A DNA stretch of 64,000 nt. It comes from Cycas panzhihuaensis. Its lineage: Eukaryota > Cycadophyta. Below, in pieces: positions 11,846-24,099 of this stretch. The stretch is taken from assembly GCA_023213395.1 (NCBI GenBank), contig CM041465.1, forward strand, positions 54,009,741-54,073,740, given 5' to 3'. A program made the translations under genes and the position numbers. Position 1 is the first letter of the stretch. Every line of letters begins with the position of its first letter. Below the pieces are notes generated by a model that was given only the letters and a program-made list of their open reading frames with translations, did not search any database and was not told the DNA's origin.

Positions 11846-11936
11846 AAGTTTCTAAGCTAAGAATGGGTTGTACTTTCAATCACTTTAAACAAGAAAATAA
11901 ATAGTAATCCCCAGTATGGGTGCCAAAAAGATGGCA

Positions 11937-12424
11937 TGATTCAGTTAGACCTAAACTAAATATCTCCTAACTAGTGGTATGTTTCCTCTATTTGAAGTCT
12001 AAGCTAAGAGATAAGAAGCCTAGGATAACCAAAAGAACCACTTTTTCCAACTCCTAAAAAGGAGTCTTGACCTGATTATACCATTTAATAAAGGTATAAA
12101 TCAATGAAGTAATAAAAGGCTAGGATGTGAGGGGGTGATTGAATCCACTAGTCTATACAATTAGATGGAGGAGTTTTGAGTTCAAGATTATGCTAATAAT
12201 ATCTCTTGTGTCCTTCCTTGGGATTCCTTTCCTCTTATTCTTTCAACCTTTTGAGTTTTATTAAAATGAAGGAGAAGGGCTAAGTGATGGAAAGGTTTTT
12301 CTCTTCTTTTTTATTTTATTTATTTATTATTAAATGAAATGAAAACATAAGAACCGTCAACAAAACTACAAGATCTATCCACCTTCTTTTCAATACATAA
12401 ATAAGAAAACTAAATGCATGTGCA

Positions 12425-12459
<35 letters not shown>

Positions 12460-12846
12460 TACATATAGAAAAGATGAAGCACACTAAGAAAGAATATGAA
12501 ATTACTTCCTTTAGATGCAATAGACACTTTTTGATGAGCAATAAACTAGCATGAAATGCAACTAATACCAAATGCAACTATGTATGTAAATTACCAAGAA
12601 GTTCAATAATATGTAATGTTTATGCAAAGCTTTTGTTCCAATTACATACTATCATCTTTTCGAAAAATGCTTCTAAGATAAAAAGAGAGGTTTTAAAGAT
12701 TTACTTATGCTATAATGAATGATATTCAGACCATAAAGTTACATGCAATCAATCATTACCAAGTCATCATTTACAAACAAGCAATAAACTAAAGAATAAA
12801 GAGATTCTATCACAAATAGAGTCTTTTGGGTACCAAAGGATCCTTA
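11937..12846 (-). repeat. Gypsy LTR relic, copy 2
   Basis: Collinear with 5780-6682. It includes a mixed TA and CA microsatellite at about 12425-12465. No coding sequence. Confidence 0.5.
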
Positions 12847-13279
12847 TGTTAAAATATAATGTTTAATGTATATGGTGTATATATATACATCCTACCATTC
12901 ACTTATGTCGAGCTATATAATATGCATACATACCCATGCTATCTGACTATTGGATGATGTAGCATCTCATTATATTTGATAGGCTACTCATGAGGTGATT
13001 ATCATTATATATATGTACTCTCACCACTTAAGAACTTGAAAAAGGAGTGAGAAAGGTTGAATACTTGAAGATGTAAACTTTATGATTATAAGTGGAGTCC
13101 TAACTCCACCTTCTCCCATGGTTTTTTCCATACTAGCTTTTTCATATATAAATCTTGGTGTCTATCTTATGGTGATGATTATATTTGATGATGCTTACTT
13201 TACTTTACATTCATGTTAAATAATTCTCTATATGTATATACTTATGAGTTCATATTATTGCATCTTTATATTTTTAACA
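12847..13279 (+). repeat. 5' LTR of the non-coding element, copy 2
   Basis: 433 bp, TGTTAAAATATAATG to TTTTTAACA, keeping the terminal ACA that copy 1 has lost. The adjoining PBS is mutated. Confidence 0.85.
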
Positions 13280-13292
13280 TAGTATAAGAACC

Positions 13293-16200
13293 ATGTATGT
13301 ATATTTTAACATGGCTTTAGAGAAATCTTGTTACCCTTTTTTTAAACATGGTATCAGAGTTGTGTTGCATCTAAGTCGTTATGGTGAGGTGAAGATCCTA
13401 CTAATCAAGATTCAAGCCTATCGAGCCTATGATAGAGCCTATGATAAGAACCATTTGTGAAGAATTTTTTATTGAGTCAATTATATGCATATTCTAGTGA
13501 TATATGATATTATTTATAGGACAAATAGAGTTATTTAAGCCACATATATGACATATATAGATGATACTAATGGTATGTTTATTTGGTATTTTATGTGGAC
13601 ATATATTTTATGCATGTTGGCTCCATATTCTATAGAACATGTAGGTATTCATAATAGTCCATAAATATTATATTTAGTCCATAAGTGAACGCTTTTACGA
13701 GTGTCTCTAAACAGATTTGCTATCACTCATGGATCTTCCGAGAGGTTTTTGCAAGTGTCTTACAATGAGATTTACTACCAGGATAAGGACAATCCATCAG
13801 TATGCATGAAGAAGGAAGCAAGCATGTATAACACCCTATTGATAGGTATTTTAGTGATAATATAAAAGGTATGTGGTAGATTTTATTACAGTAAAAAATG
13901 CTTAAGATATATAAAGGCATGATTATATTTTATTGGTGGATTTACATTGAGGGTATGACTACTTGGGTTGTGACTGAATGTCAAACCCTAAATGATGATA
14001 TGATTAATTTATATAAAACACTTTATTGGATGGTTTGATTATATGATGGCATACATGACGATCTATTTAATGGTGTATGAGTAATAATATATGGCATATT
14101 ATATGTTTGATATTATGACCAAACATGGAAACTAGCCATCTACCACACTCTTCTAAGATGCAGAATAGAGATAAATAATGTTTCTAGGAGTAACCATAGT
14201 TGTGTAACAAACCCTACCTGTAACACATGAATGTCATATAAATTTTAAAGCATGATTTTAATCTTACAAAACTCTTAAAGACATGGAGGTATGTTTGATT
14301 GTAATAATCATGTAAATATACAAACCCTATAGGGATTATATGATGTTGTTGCCAGCTAGATGGCATCACTTATAAGGGAAGAGATGGGGATATCATCAAC
14401 CTTACCATCATAGAAGTGACACCAACACAGATCTTGCCACCCCCCCTAAGTTGCCTTTTTGGAAGAATGATGTTTAGATGCCTTCTAGACAATATACAAT
14501 GGCACTATACCCATGATGCTATATGGTTTCAACTTGAAATAGAGCCAGAGTTAGCCACAACCCACACTTGCTTACCCCTAAAGCTATAGATTGTAGATCA
14601 TAGCCATACGTGAATAGAAATTATGGAGTAATGTTTAAACCCTTGCTACTTGCACATGGACAAAATATCCATGATTACAAAGTCATCCCTATTGATACCA
14701 CTACATATAAGGATTGTAAGTTTGATGTCATATCCATATCATTGATGTATGTATTACACCATGTTCTTCATATATAATTAGAAACTACATATGAAGATAA
14801 TTTGACTAACAAGCCATCACCCAATCTGGTTATCTATTATAGAGCTACATATATTTACTGATCACCCTGCCATGCCTATGATGATTGTGCAAATTTGATT
14901 TGGTCATAGATAGAGATATTATATTTTTAAAATAAATTTTTGAAACACTTAAAAAAATTATTTTTATATTGCTTCATTTAATTAGATTGCATAAAATTTT
15001 TAGATTTGATTTAGCCTCTTTAGATTGATAGGTGGTTATATAGAGATATAATATGATTGGGGGCTAGCTATCAAAGGGGGAAAACTTTAAATATCAATAA
15101 ACTAAATTACATACTTTTTGACTTTGCTAATTTTATATTTGGTATTTGATAAAATTTTAGATCTATCACCAATTTCTAAAGGATCACACATTTTTTCATA
15201 GTATACTAGCATATTTTGCACCATAACTCATCACTAATATATTAGAATCAGATGCCATCTGTTGTGTTGGAAAGAAGACTTTGAGATGGTTGCAACGAGT
15301 GGTCATATGACCTACTTTAAATAGTAGAAGATAGAGAAAATTAGGGTAAATTTGATGCAAAATCTTTAAACCTCATTTTAGATGAATTTGATATTAGCTT
15401 TTAGGAAAATTTTAGTAAATTATAATGTTTTTCATGGCTCCAAACATAATGATTAAGTTATCTTTGAGGAATGATGGATGAAAATTATAGTTTGGTTTAA
15501 AATTAAGTATATTAAGGCCCATTTATGACATTTTGAGGCCCATTTTAGTTGGAAATTTTCATTAAGTAAAAAAGACTTGATAAAATTAGTATATGAGACA
15601 TCCTTGATATATTGGTTGTTTATTTCTCCCTTCATAATATTACATTTAGTTTATCGGATGACAAAAATCCCAACCAAACATACAAATCACTTGGATATTA
15701 AACTAATTTATGTTATCTAGTTAGATATTGAGTACAATTACCTTGTTACAATTAATTTACCATGGCTAAGTAGTTCGACATGATCCTAGAGTTGATTGTT
15801 CAAGATGATCCAAGTATTAATTTGATCTAGTTGATGAAATTTTATTGGTCTTACAAGCAATTTGGAAGGATGATAAACCATATATTTGAAGCAATTTCCT
15901 AATGAACTAGAGATTACAAAAGTTGGTCACTCAAGTATTTTGATAGATGGATATTATTTTATATAGACTCAGATATCACTTTATTTGATTTGATGGTCAA
16001 CTTAATGTAGATTGGAAGCAGTAACCACATAGATGAAGATATGAAGATATGCACAAAACACTTCATATATGTTAGTTTATATAGGTTGATACTTGGTGGA
16101 GACAAGCATATAGTTATATGTCTTTTACAGGTTACAGATGATTTTGGTGATTTTATGTGGAAACTCTACTCGAAAGAGAGCCTATAGTGTAATGAATTCA

Positions 16201-16396
16201 GCTATAACATATAGGATATAGGAAATGAGTTATAGGATATAGGACACAGGAAACATGTTATAAGATATAGGTTATTTATAGATTACATGTGATATTGCAT
16301 ACATGATATAGGTTATAGGTACAACTTATAGGTTCCAGTATACAAGATAAAGACATGAAGACTCAAGATCAAGATTTAAGGATATTAAATATTATA
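13293..16396 (+). other. Internal region of the non-coding element, copy 2
   Basis: Collinear with 7129-10220 and equally without coding capacity. Short open frames such as 13723-13920 (minus) also occur in copy 1, but they resemble no protein and simply reflect the duplication. Confidence 0.7.
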
Positions 16397-16402
16397 GGGG
16401 GG

Positions 16403-16553
16403 TGTTAAAACATAATGTTTACTATATATGATGTACACATATACTTCCCATCATTTTCCTACTTCGAGATATGTGAGATGCACATATATCCATGCTATCC
16501 CACTATTGAATGATGTAGTGGCTCATTATATTTGATAAGGTACTAATGAGGTG

Positions 16554-16624
<71 letters not shown>
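16403..16624 (+). repeat. 3' LTR of the non-coding element, copy 2, left part
   Basis: Begins TGTTAAAACATAATG after a G-run PPT. Its TA tract (about 16560-16629) is expanded to nearly 70 bases and holds the insertion point of the small copia. The LTR resumes at 21483. Confidence 0.85.

Positions 16625-16629
<5 letters not shown>
16560..16629. repeat. Long (TA)n microsatellite at the copia insertion point
   Basis: About 70 bases of pure TA. The same tract is about 40 bases in copy 1 and only a few repeats in the two 5' LTRs, so it grew after or at the time of insertion. The last five bases (ATATA) are the left target-site duplication of the copia. Confidence 0.9.
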
Positions 16630-16634
<5 letters not shown>

Positions 16635-16963
16635 GGATTAATGTTCCTCACCCCACTCCCATCTTAAAAACATGTGAGTGCATACATGTTAATGGTAAGT
16701 TATGTGAGTTTATTTTAATATTAAGTTGTGCATTATTTTATATTTATTTAAATTTTAGAGGTTGAGGAGGTTTCCCTCCTCCCTCACAACTATATATTCT
16801 ATGGGATTCTAAACCCTAGTGTTCTTTAATACCACCTACTTTGGAATATTTATATATTATTTAACTATGACTTGAATATAGTGATGTATTTTAAATGCAT
16901 TTTTAATATGGATTGAGATCAATGTTTATTTGTTCTACTCTACTTTCCGCTACATTTCCAACA
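16630..16963 (+). repeat. 5' LTR of the small copia
   Basis: Starts TGTTGGGATTAATG and ends TTTCCAACA; 334 bp, equal to the 3' LTR. It contains the purine and pyrimidine block 'gttgaggaggtttccctcct' also seen in the other two copies. Confidence 0.9.
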
Positions 16964-16977
16964 TTTCGTATCATAGC

Positions 16978-19900
16978 ATAGATCTTGGCCACCTATATCA
17001 AAGCATTAATCTACCTTCACAACAAGCATATATTTGATAATATATCACTTTTATATAGTTTTATTAACATTTTTAATAGTTTTTGTTAATATTTAGCTTT
17101 CTTTTAACTATTTTTAGTACATATAATATATTTAATCTATATTTATTTAGATGTTTATAGCTATTATATGTATACTTAGCCTAACAATCATTTGGTGCAA
17201 TTATTTTAAAGTTTCATTTGATATTTTTTGAGATTTTAATCATTTTCCTTCATTTTTTCTAAATATTTTCTAAGTTTCTAAACTTTGGTAGGCTAGTGTG
17301 AGCTCCACACTGCTTAAAATCATGTTAAGTAACCACTCATTGGATTCATCTCTGAGTCCTCTATGCTCCAGAAAAGATAGTTAAAAAAACCACCGCTTCA
17401 ATGGTGAGTTACAGCTCTCAGAAGCGCAACAGATCATGTTGTCTACTAAAACTCTAGGCATTAAAGGTGAAATTACTTTGTTTGGCTTTGTTTCTTATTG
17501 GTTTTCTCTAAAACTTAGTAGTAAGGTATTTTTAAGGCTGTAGAATCTGTTTGTAATATTTTTTAACTTTGTTTCATCTGTATGGACCTTTCACCCTCTA
17601 TAGTCTCCCAATCTTTGGCAGTCTCATTCTCATCTTGTGCTTATCCGTTTCTCGTAAAATTTTAGGGGCACCTAGGCATCAGTAATAACAAGTCAATCCT
17701 CCATTTTCATTATGTTCTATGACCCCAGTGAGGAGAAAAATCTCTTGGGGTGATCTCCATGTATGCACCCTTTATTTATGTCATTTTTCAATATTATATA
17801 TTAAAAATTTATTTTTTTAAAGGATTTTTTGTTGGATTCTCTCTGCAGATCTGTGGCACCATGTCTAGATCAATTTTTGATCAATTTCAAGACTATGTGA
17901 TTGATTTTTAGCCTTTATTCATCAATTGTACCCCTATTGTCTGTCGTGTGACCTTTGTGTTCATTTTTTTCCATAAAAAATCACTTTTTTTTTAGTGTTT
18001 TTCAGTCGATCTCCAGTGTAAATTGTTTGGCTCCCATCTCATCATAGTTTTCAATTGATTTGTAGCTGATCTTCATCATTTTTTATCAAAAAATTACCCT
18101 ATACTTTGTCATTTGCCACAAGCTTTTGTCCATAATTTTTTTACATTTTAACATATAAAAGTCATATTTTTTCAAATATCTTTTAACTATCTTTAGTGTA
18201 GACCTAATACATGCTCTCCAGTTATGATTTCGATTAGTTTTTTATTTGTTTTTTCATGTTTTTTTTATTATAGTAGATCTTATATTTTTAATCATCTAGA
18301 GCTCTCTTATTTATTGATGAAACTATAATATATGTATGCTCATTCTATCTAGCTCTGATTCTACTTTCTAACACCATAAATAATTCAAAATTTTGTCTAC
18401 GAGTTGTTGAGATATTGTCTCTGGAGTGAAAGGATCTCTTTTTAGAATCATAAACCTATGTATGTCTATTAAAATTTAATTAATTTTTAAATTAAATTAA
18501 ATTTTTTTTTAATAAAATTTAGATTTAATTAAGTTATATTTTATATTTTTTAAATTCTAGGCATATAATTTGGCATTAGTATTTTGGTCCATATGACCAT
18601 GTGTTTTGGCAGATTTTAAAATTTATAAATTATTTTATACATTTTTTATTAATTAAAATTTATTTTCTATATTTAATAAAATTTTGAGTCCTAGCTCCCT
18701 TTGGCTCTTAACTGCTAGTCTTATTGAGTCTCATGTGATCTTGCTTCTATTGGTTAAGGGGCTTATTACTTTTCCTTTTAAAATTTTCATTTTATTAATA
18801 CTCAAATATGAGTGATCATCTTGTTTAGTATAACTTTTTACTGAAGTGTTAGTTTCTCATAAAGTTAGTTTCATTGGATTTGTATTTCAGAGCTCTTCAG
18901 CTTGGTACCATCATTTTCTCAATTTAAGCTTATTTCTATAATGTTTGACTTAGCCAAAGTTGACATTTTTTCAGAACTTATTTCGTTTACTAAAAAGGGG
19001 TTTGTTCACCATTTCTTCAATAACTTGACTATTATAACTCTGTTTTTCAAATTGTAAGAACCTACAGAAAGTATTTTTAGAGCTCTACATATTAGAACTA
19101 ATTTCATCTTATTTTGATTTTTTATGTGTTTAAAACTCTTCAAGTTAAGGCTCTAGTTCAACCCTAATTAGACACATTTTGTAATATTTTTGAGTAAAAC
19201 TTTCATCTAAATTAATTCTATTTAAGTATTATTTACTACCAATCAGTTTCTTGAAGATTTTTATTGTTATAAGATTATAAGTTGATTTGTAGCTTTTAAC
19301 ATAAGTTTCAGCTTCTTGAGGATCAAAAGGCCTACATAGATTAATACGTTAAATTAGTACTATTTACCTTGACTATTTATTTTATTTTTACACTTTCATT
19401 TAAATATAGAATAGTTGTTGAGCTTATTTGATCATTTTAAGTATTATATCTTCTTAGAAATCTCAAGGTATACCTAGTTTATTTCTAAATTTACAAAGGA
19501 GCTTCCTGTCATTTGATTTTTACTAGTACAAATAATCTTTATAATATTCTTTCTACATCTTAAAGTTTTTTTTTTAGCTTGAAAAGGACATTGCAAAGGG
19601 AATTAGACAAATTATTTTTCTCATTTTATACTTCTAAGTTTATTTAACATTCCAAGATTTAAGAGCATTCAAATATTGAAGGTTCTATTCATTCATTGCA
19701 TCACATTAAATGTGTATATAGTCTCTTATTTACTTTTATAAAGAGCATCTTAATTTGAAAGTTATTAGATCGCATATGATCATTCAAAGAATATATTTGA
19801 TTAAAGACACATTCATTTAAAAATTTATATTTCAAGCTTCTTGGTTTATTAGTAGAAGGTATATTTCAATTACTTTAAATCCATTATATTTCAAAATTAA

Positions 19901-20440
19901 AAGGTGCATAATAGTGCATAGCTATAAACTTTTTCTTTTATATTTTTAAGCATTTCAAGGCACACTCCATTAAGCATTTTATTTTAAAGATTCATATGTT
20001 CATTATTGCTTAAAAGGAATATAGTTTAAATATTGTTTTCAATTCAAGAGGATATTTGCCTTACATTCTATAAGGAATTTCTTAGCTATTTGATTAAAAA
20101 GGTATTTGAATATTAAAACAAATTAAAGTTTCATTTCTTTGAGTTCTCATTTTAGGTCCTTATTGTTCAATCAAGTTTTCAGAAAAGAAGTACATTTAGT
20201 TTACTTTGAAAAGGAACCTTATTATTTTATTTTATATATTATTTTTAAAGGAGCATTTACCATTTTCAATTCAAAAAGATATTTGATTATATATTTATTT
20301 CATTAAATAAAAAACATTTATCTTACTTCATTCTTTCATGTTTTAAATAGTAAAATTTATCCTAAAACATCATTTGAGGATTACTCTTCTTATTTATTCA
20401 TTGAAAATCATATTTTTTGATCATGTACTAAAGTCTTTTA
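16978..20440 (+). other. Long untranslated leader of the small copia
   Basis: About 3.5 kb, T-rich, with stops in all frames and no recognisable protein motif. Unusually long for a copia leader. It may contain older insertions that I cannot delimit. Confidence 0.6.
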
Positions 20441-20448
20441 TACAATAA

Positions 20449-21140
20449 AAATGAATCTAAGTAACATAAGCTTTCCTATATTTGATGAAAATGATTTATA
20501 ACTATAAAGAATAATAATGAAAATATACTTTATTTTAAATGACCTTTGAAAATATATAAAAGATGGATATAAACTAAATATTAAAAAATATATGAAAAAT
20601 GATAATGAAGCCTTAAATGACAATATATTTTGTAGCATATAATAACAATATATTCTATAATATTTATAAAATAACTACAACTAAATCTATATGGGATACT
20701 TTAGAATTTATTTATGGAGGAGATACCTTAAAATTTAACATTACTAATTGCATTAATGATGTTTTTCCTATGAGGCAGATGTTAGAGCAGGTATATTTTA
20801 TTAAAAAGACTAATGTTATACTAGTGTAGATTTTAATAAAAGTAATGACTCTAATATTGCATTTGGTGAGATGATTTGTACCTTAGACTTGACTAAAGTA
20901 AAAGATAAAGATCAAGACAAAGCTACCTCTACTCATTCAAATCAAGCTATACCTATTTGGAAGTCATTTAAACCACACAAAATTAAAATGACATAGTTTG
21001 TTGAAATGATGATAAGGCAAATTGTTAACTGCATTAAGGATGATGATTATTAAGCTAAAGGACAAGTATTCAAAGTCATCCTTAAGTATTTATTCCATAA
21101 GTTCAAGGAGAAATAAAGGACAACTATGATGAATATTAAG
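20449..21140 (+). pseudogene. Copia gag relic (UBN2 / DUF4219 type)
   Basis: From the ATG at 20450 the frame starts MNLSNISFPIFDENDL, matching the N-terminal DUF4219-type motif of copia gag ('I..FDG.NY..W'). A stop follows where the family has Tyr and Trp codons. After frameshifts the UBN2 block TTKSIWDTLEFIYGG is read at about 20677-20720. Sequence to 21140 is Lys-rich and stop-laden, and no zinc knuckle is visible. Gag would form the cytoplasmic particle that packages element RNA. The protein cannot be made from this copy. Confidence 0.7.
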
Positions 21141-21148
21141 AAGGAGTA

Positions 21149-21482
21149 TGCTGGGATTAATGTTCCTCACCCCACTTCGACCTTAGAAATTTGTGAGTGC
21201 ACATATGTTAATGGTAAGTTAGGTGAATTTATTTTAATATTAAGTTCTACATTATTTTATATTTATTTAAATTTTAGAGGTTGAAGAGGTTTCCCTCCTC
21301 CCTCACAACTACATATTCTATGGGGTTTTAAACCCTAGTGTTCTTCAACACTACCTACTTTAAAATATTTATATACTCTTCAACTATGGCTTGAATACAA
21401 TAATATATTTTGAATGCATTTTCAGTATGGATTGAGATCAATGTTTACCTGATCTACTCTATTCTCCACTATATTTCCAATA
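21149..21482 (+). repeat. 3' LTR of the small copia
   Basis: 334 bp, begins TGCTGGGATTAATG after a weak purine tract ('aagaaggagta', 21138-21148) and ends CCAATA (ancestral CCAACA). Confidence 0.9.
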
Positions 21483-21751
21483 ATATATACTCTCACTACT
21501 TGAGAACTTGAGAAAGGAGTGAGAAAAATTGAAGACTTGAAGATATAAACCTTATGATCATAAGCAGAGTCCTAACTCTACCTTCTCCCATGGTTTTTCT
21601 CACATTGGGTTTTCCACGTATAAATCTTGGAGTCCATCTTATGGTGATGATTATATTTGATGATGCTTACTTTACTTTACATTTATATTGAATAATTCTC
21701 TATGTGTATATACTCATGAGTTTATATTACTGCATCTTTATATTTTTAACA
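21483..21751 (+). repeat. Right part of the interrupted non-coding-element LTR
   Basis: Continues the LTR from its TA tract ('atatatactctcactactt') to TTTTTAACA, matching 6850-7115 and 13013-13279. Confidence 0.85.
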
Positions 21752-21825
21752 TGGTATTAGAGCCATGCATGCATATTTTAACATAGTATCATAGCAATCT
21801 TATTACCCCTTTTTTAACACCTTGA
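21752..21825 (+). other. PBS and leader following a 3' LTR (head-to-tail element trace)
   Basis: TGGTATTAGAGCC (21752-21764) and about 60 further bases match the start of the internal region after the 5' LTRs (7116-7190). An LTR that already served as a 3' LTR is thus also followed by leader sequence, as in a tandem LTR-internal-LTR-internal array. Similarity ends at about 21820. Confidence 0.7.
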
Positions 21826-21895
21826 ATCTTATATGATCCAATCATATCAAAGACATATCATCCATCTATTCAGATTTCTATTTAAAATATGAAAG

Positions 21896-22254
21896 TGTTG
21901 GAAGCAAGGTATAGAGAGGGACCTTTCTTAATAGCGAGTGCATGATTGAAAGAGTAAGTTAATATTCCCGACTGGTATGTTGACAGTGTTAAAAAATATA
22001 AGAGAGGTATTTCCATCCCATTTATAGGCAATTATGGGGAGGCAGCAAGTGCCTCAACTTGACATATCTAAATCCAAAATAATATTAAAAAATATTAAGT
22101 AATAATTAAATACGTACCTTAATATAGATGCATCGACTTTTTTAATAACTGGTGGCGACTACTATGTGGCCCGAGGTGACTTAGGGAGGCCCGAGGTGGC
22201 TTTGAGGGACCCTAGGTATACATTAGTATAGGAGCATTGGGTATTATCCCAACA
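21896..22254 (-). repeat. 3' LTR of the minus-strand copia
   Basis: TGTTGGAAGC to ATCCCAACA on the plus strand (a symmetrical TGTTGG/CCAACA terminus). It includes 'ggtggcgactactatgtgg', shared with the 5' LTR. Confidence 0.9.
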
Positions 22255-22264
22255 TTCTCCCCCA
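22255..22264 (-). promoter_or_regulatory. Polypurine tract of the minus-strand copia
   Basis: On the minus strand this reads TGGGGGAGAA and directly precedes the 3' LTR. Confidence 0.85.
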
Positions 22265-22960
22265 TAATTCCTAATGTGAGCAACTCCCAATTTGTCTTTG
22301 AATTTCTAAACTTTAACTTTGTCCAATGCTTTAGTAAAGATATCTATTACTTGGTCTTCGGTGTTGTAATAAGCCAATTCAACCTCTTCTAGTAGTACTA
22401 ACTCTTGAATGAAGTGATGCTAAGTCCCAATATGTTTTATTTTTCTATGAAAAACTGGATTCTTTTCCATCTATATAGTACTCTAAGTTTTACACCAAAT
22501 TCTTGTGGGACCTTTCTATTTTAGCTAAAAATCTTGAAGAAGTCTTCTCAACTATACATATTCATATGTACCTACAATCACTACTTTATACTCTACTTCA
22601 GTTGTAGATAGGAAAACTATGTTTTGTTTCTTGGTACTCCATACTAAAATTGTTGATCCTATACTAAACATATAACCTGAAGTTGATTTCCTGTCATCAA
22701 TGTTGCTTGCCCAATCTGAGTTTGTATAACCTATCAACTAAAATTTTGATGAAGTTTTGTAGTATAATCCATATTCTGAGGTGCCTTTAAGATAACGGAG
22801 GTTTCTTTTGGTTGCTTGCCAATGAGTGATCTTTGGATCTTGCATGAATCTAGATACAGTACTAACTAAATGTGTTATATCAAGTCGAGTGGATGTCAAA
22901 TAGATCAAGCTGCTCATTAGCTGTCTATAGAGTGTAGGATGTACTAGTGTAAAATCACCT
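22258..22960 (-). pseudogene. Copia RNase H relic
   Basis: Open pieces at 22737-22552 show YTNSDWASNIDDRKSTSGYM, the copia RNase H start with its D.DW and DDRKSTSGY signature, then LSTTEVEYK (family LSTTEAEY). The pol tail follows with YNTEDQVIDIFTKAL just before the PPT. The domain degrades the RNA strand of the RNA-DNA hybrid during reverse transcription. Stops and frameshifts separate the pieces. Confidence 0.85.
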
Positions 22961-23780
22961 AACTTGAAGAGTTTAATTCCTATTTTTGTTGGAGTTACCA
23001 AGATTTACAGTGGATCATCCTGAACTTTTGTAATAAATCCAGGGTATAATTTCATTGGGAGATGAAGATGCCCTTCTTATCTTGCCATACTTCTAAGCCT
23101 AAGAAGTAATGCATTAGTCCTAAATCTCTCGTTTTAAATTTTTTATACATAGTATTCTTAAAGTGTCACAATAAATGGTAGTTATTTCTAGTATAAATAA
23201 GATCATCCACATAGAGTCTCCCTTGATTCGAATGTAAATATTATGGTCTATTTGAGATCTTTTAAAGCCTTGATCTCTAAAGTTTTATCTATGCAGGAAT
23301 ACTAGACCCTGGGTACTTGTTTCAATCCATATAGTGTCTTTTGAAGTTTGTATACTTTGTTTTCTACCCCATTGACTTTAAAACCAAGGGGTTGAGTGAT
23401 ATAAATATTCTCTTCAATATAACCATTGAGGAAGGTGCTCTTAACATCTATTTGTTAGACTTTCCATCCTATTTGGGTGACTAAACTTATCATTATTCTA
23501 ATTATTTCCATCCTAGCAATAGGGGTAAAAGTTTCATTGTAGTCAATACATTCTTTTTGGGCATAACCCTTAGCGACTAATCTAGCCTTGTATTTATCGA
23601 TTGATCTATATAAGCAAAACTTGGTTTTGTAGATCCATTTAGTGCCAATTGCCTTTTTATTTCAAGGTAAATTGACCAATTCCCAAGTGTCATTTTTAAT
23701 AATAGAATGGTATTCATCTTCCATTGTCTTTCTCCAAGATGAATGTTCATTGGCCTCATCAAAAGTTTAAGGCTCATGGG
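22960..23780 (-). pseudogene. Copia reverse transcriptase relic
   Basis: In minus-strand order: the N-terminal WKMNTILLLKMTL frame and KWIYKTKF-like block near 23640, the 'FLNGYIEENIY' block near 23430, LYGLKQVPR near 23330, then the catalytic YVDD at 23213-23202 (intact) and TRDLGLMHYFLGLEV near 23100. The invariant Asp pair is present, but the frame is interrupted repeatedly. RT copies element RNA inside the gag particle. Confidence 0.88.
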
Positions 23781-24099
23781 ACTCTAATACTTTGATCAAG
23801 AGGGCAAAATTAACCCTATGTGAGTGAGTGGATTTATGAGTGTTGTCTAATATGTTACTTACATCATGATTCTATTGAACCCATTTTGGAAGATTTTGTG
23901 GTGGAGATTGAGAGGAAGTTCCCTCCCCATTAGGTTCATTAATGACTCATCTAGAGTCAAACATAGGTGGCACATACTTGGATTTGGAGGATTTATCAAA
24001 ATTGATTATAACTTCTTTCTTCTTCTCTTAAGTATTTTGATAATAAGCATCTTCCTAAAATTTAACATCTTTACTTAACATGACCCTTTTTGACTTAGG

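Larger units (their letters stand above)
10791..16990. repeat. 6.4-kb tandem duplication, copy 2
   Basis: Collinear with 4406-10786 but lacking about 230 bases that correspond to 4441-4670: the join is seen at 10826-10832, where 'gatgtgcca' runs directly into 'taggacactc'. After 'gatcttggcc' (16981-16990) this copy continues into the rest of the small copia, whereas copy 1 jumps back to the start of the unit. This copy is therefore the original right end of the block. Confidence 0.9.
16630..21482 (+). mobile_element. Small copia-type element with gag relic only
   Basis: 334-bp LTRs (16630-16963 and 21149-21482) flank 4.2 kb. ATATA repeats on both sides (16625-16629 and 21483-21487) support a normal 5-bp target duplication. 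The PBS at 16966-16977 reads TCGTATCATAGC, a two-change version of the initiator-Met site. Only a gag relic near the 3' end is coding-like; protease, integrase and RT are absent, so the element is non-autonomous. It is nested in the 3' LTR of the non-coding element. Confidence 0.85.
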
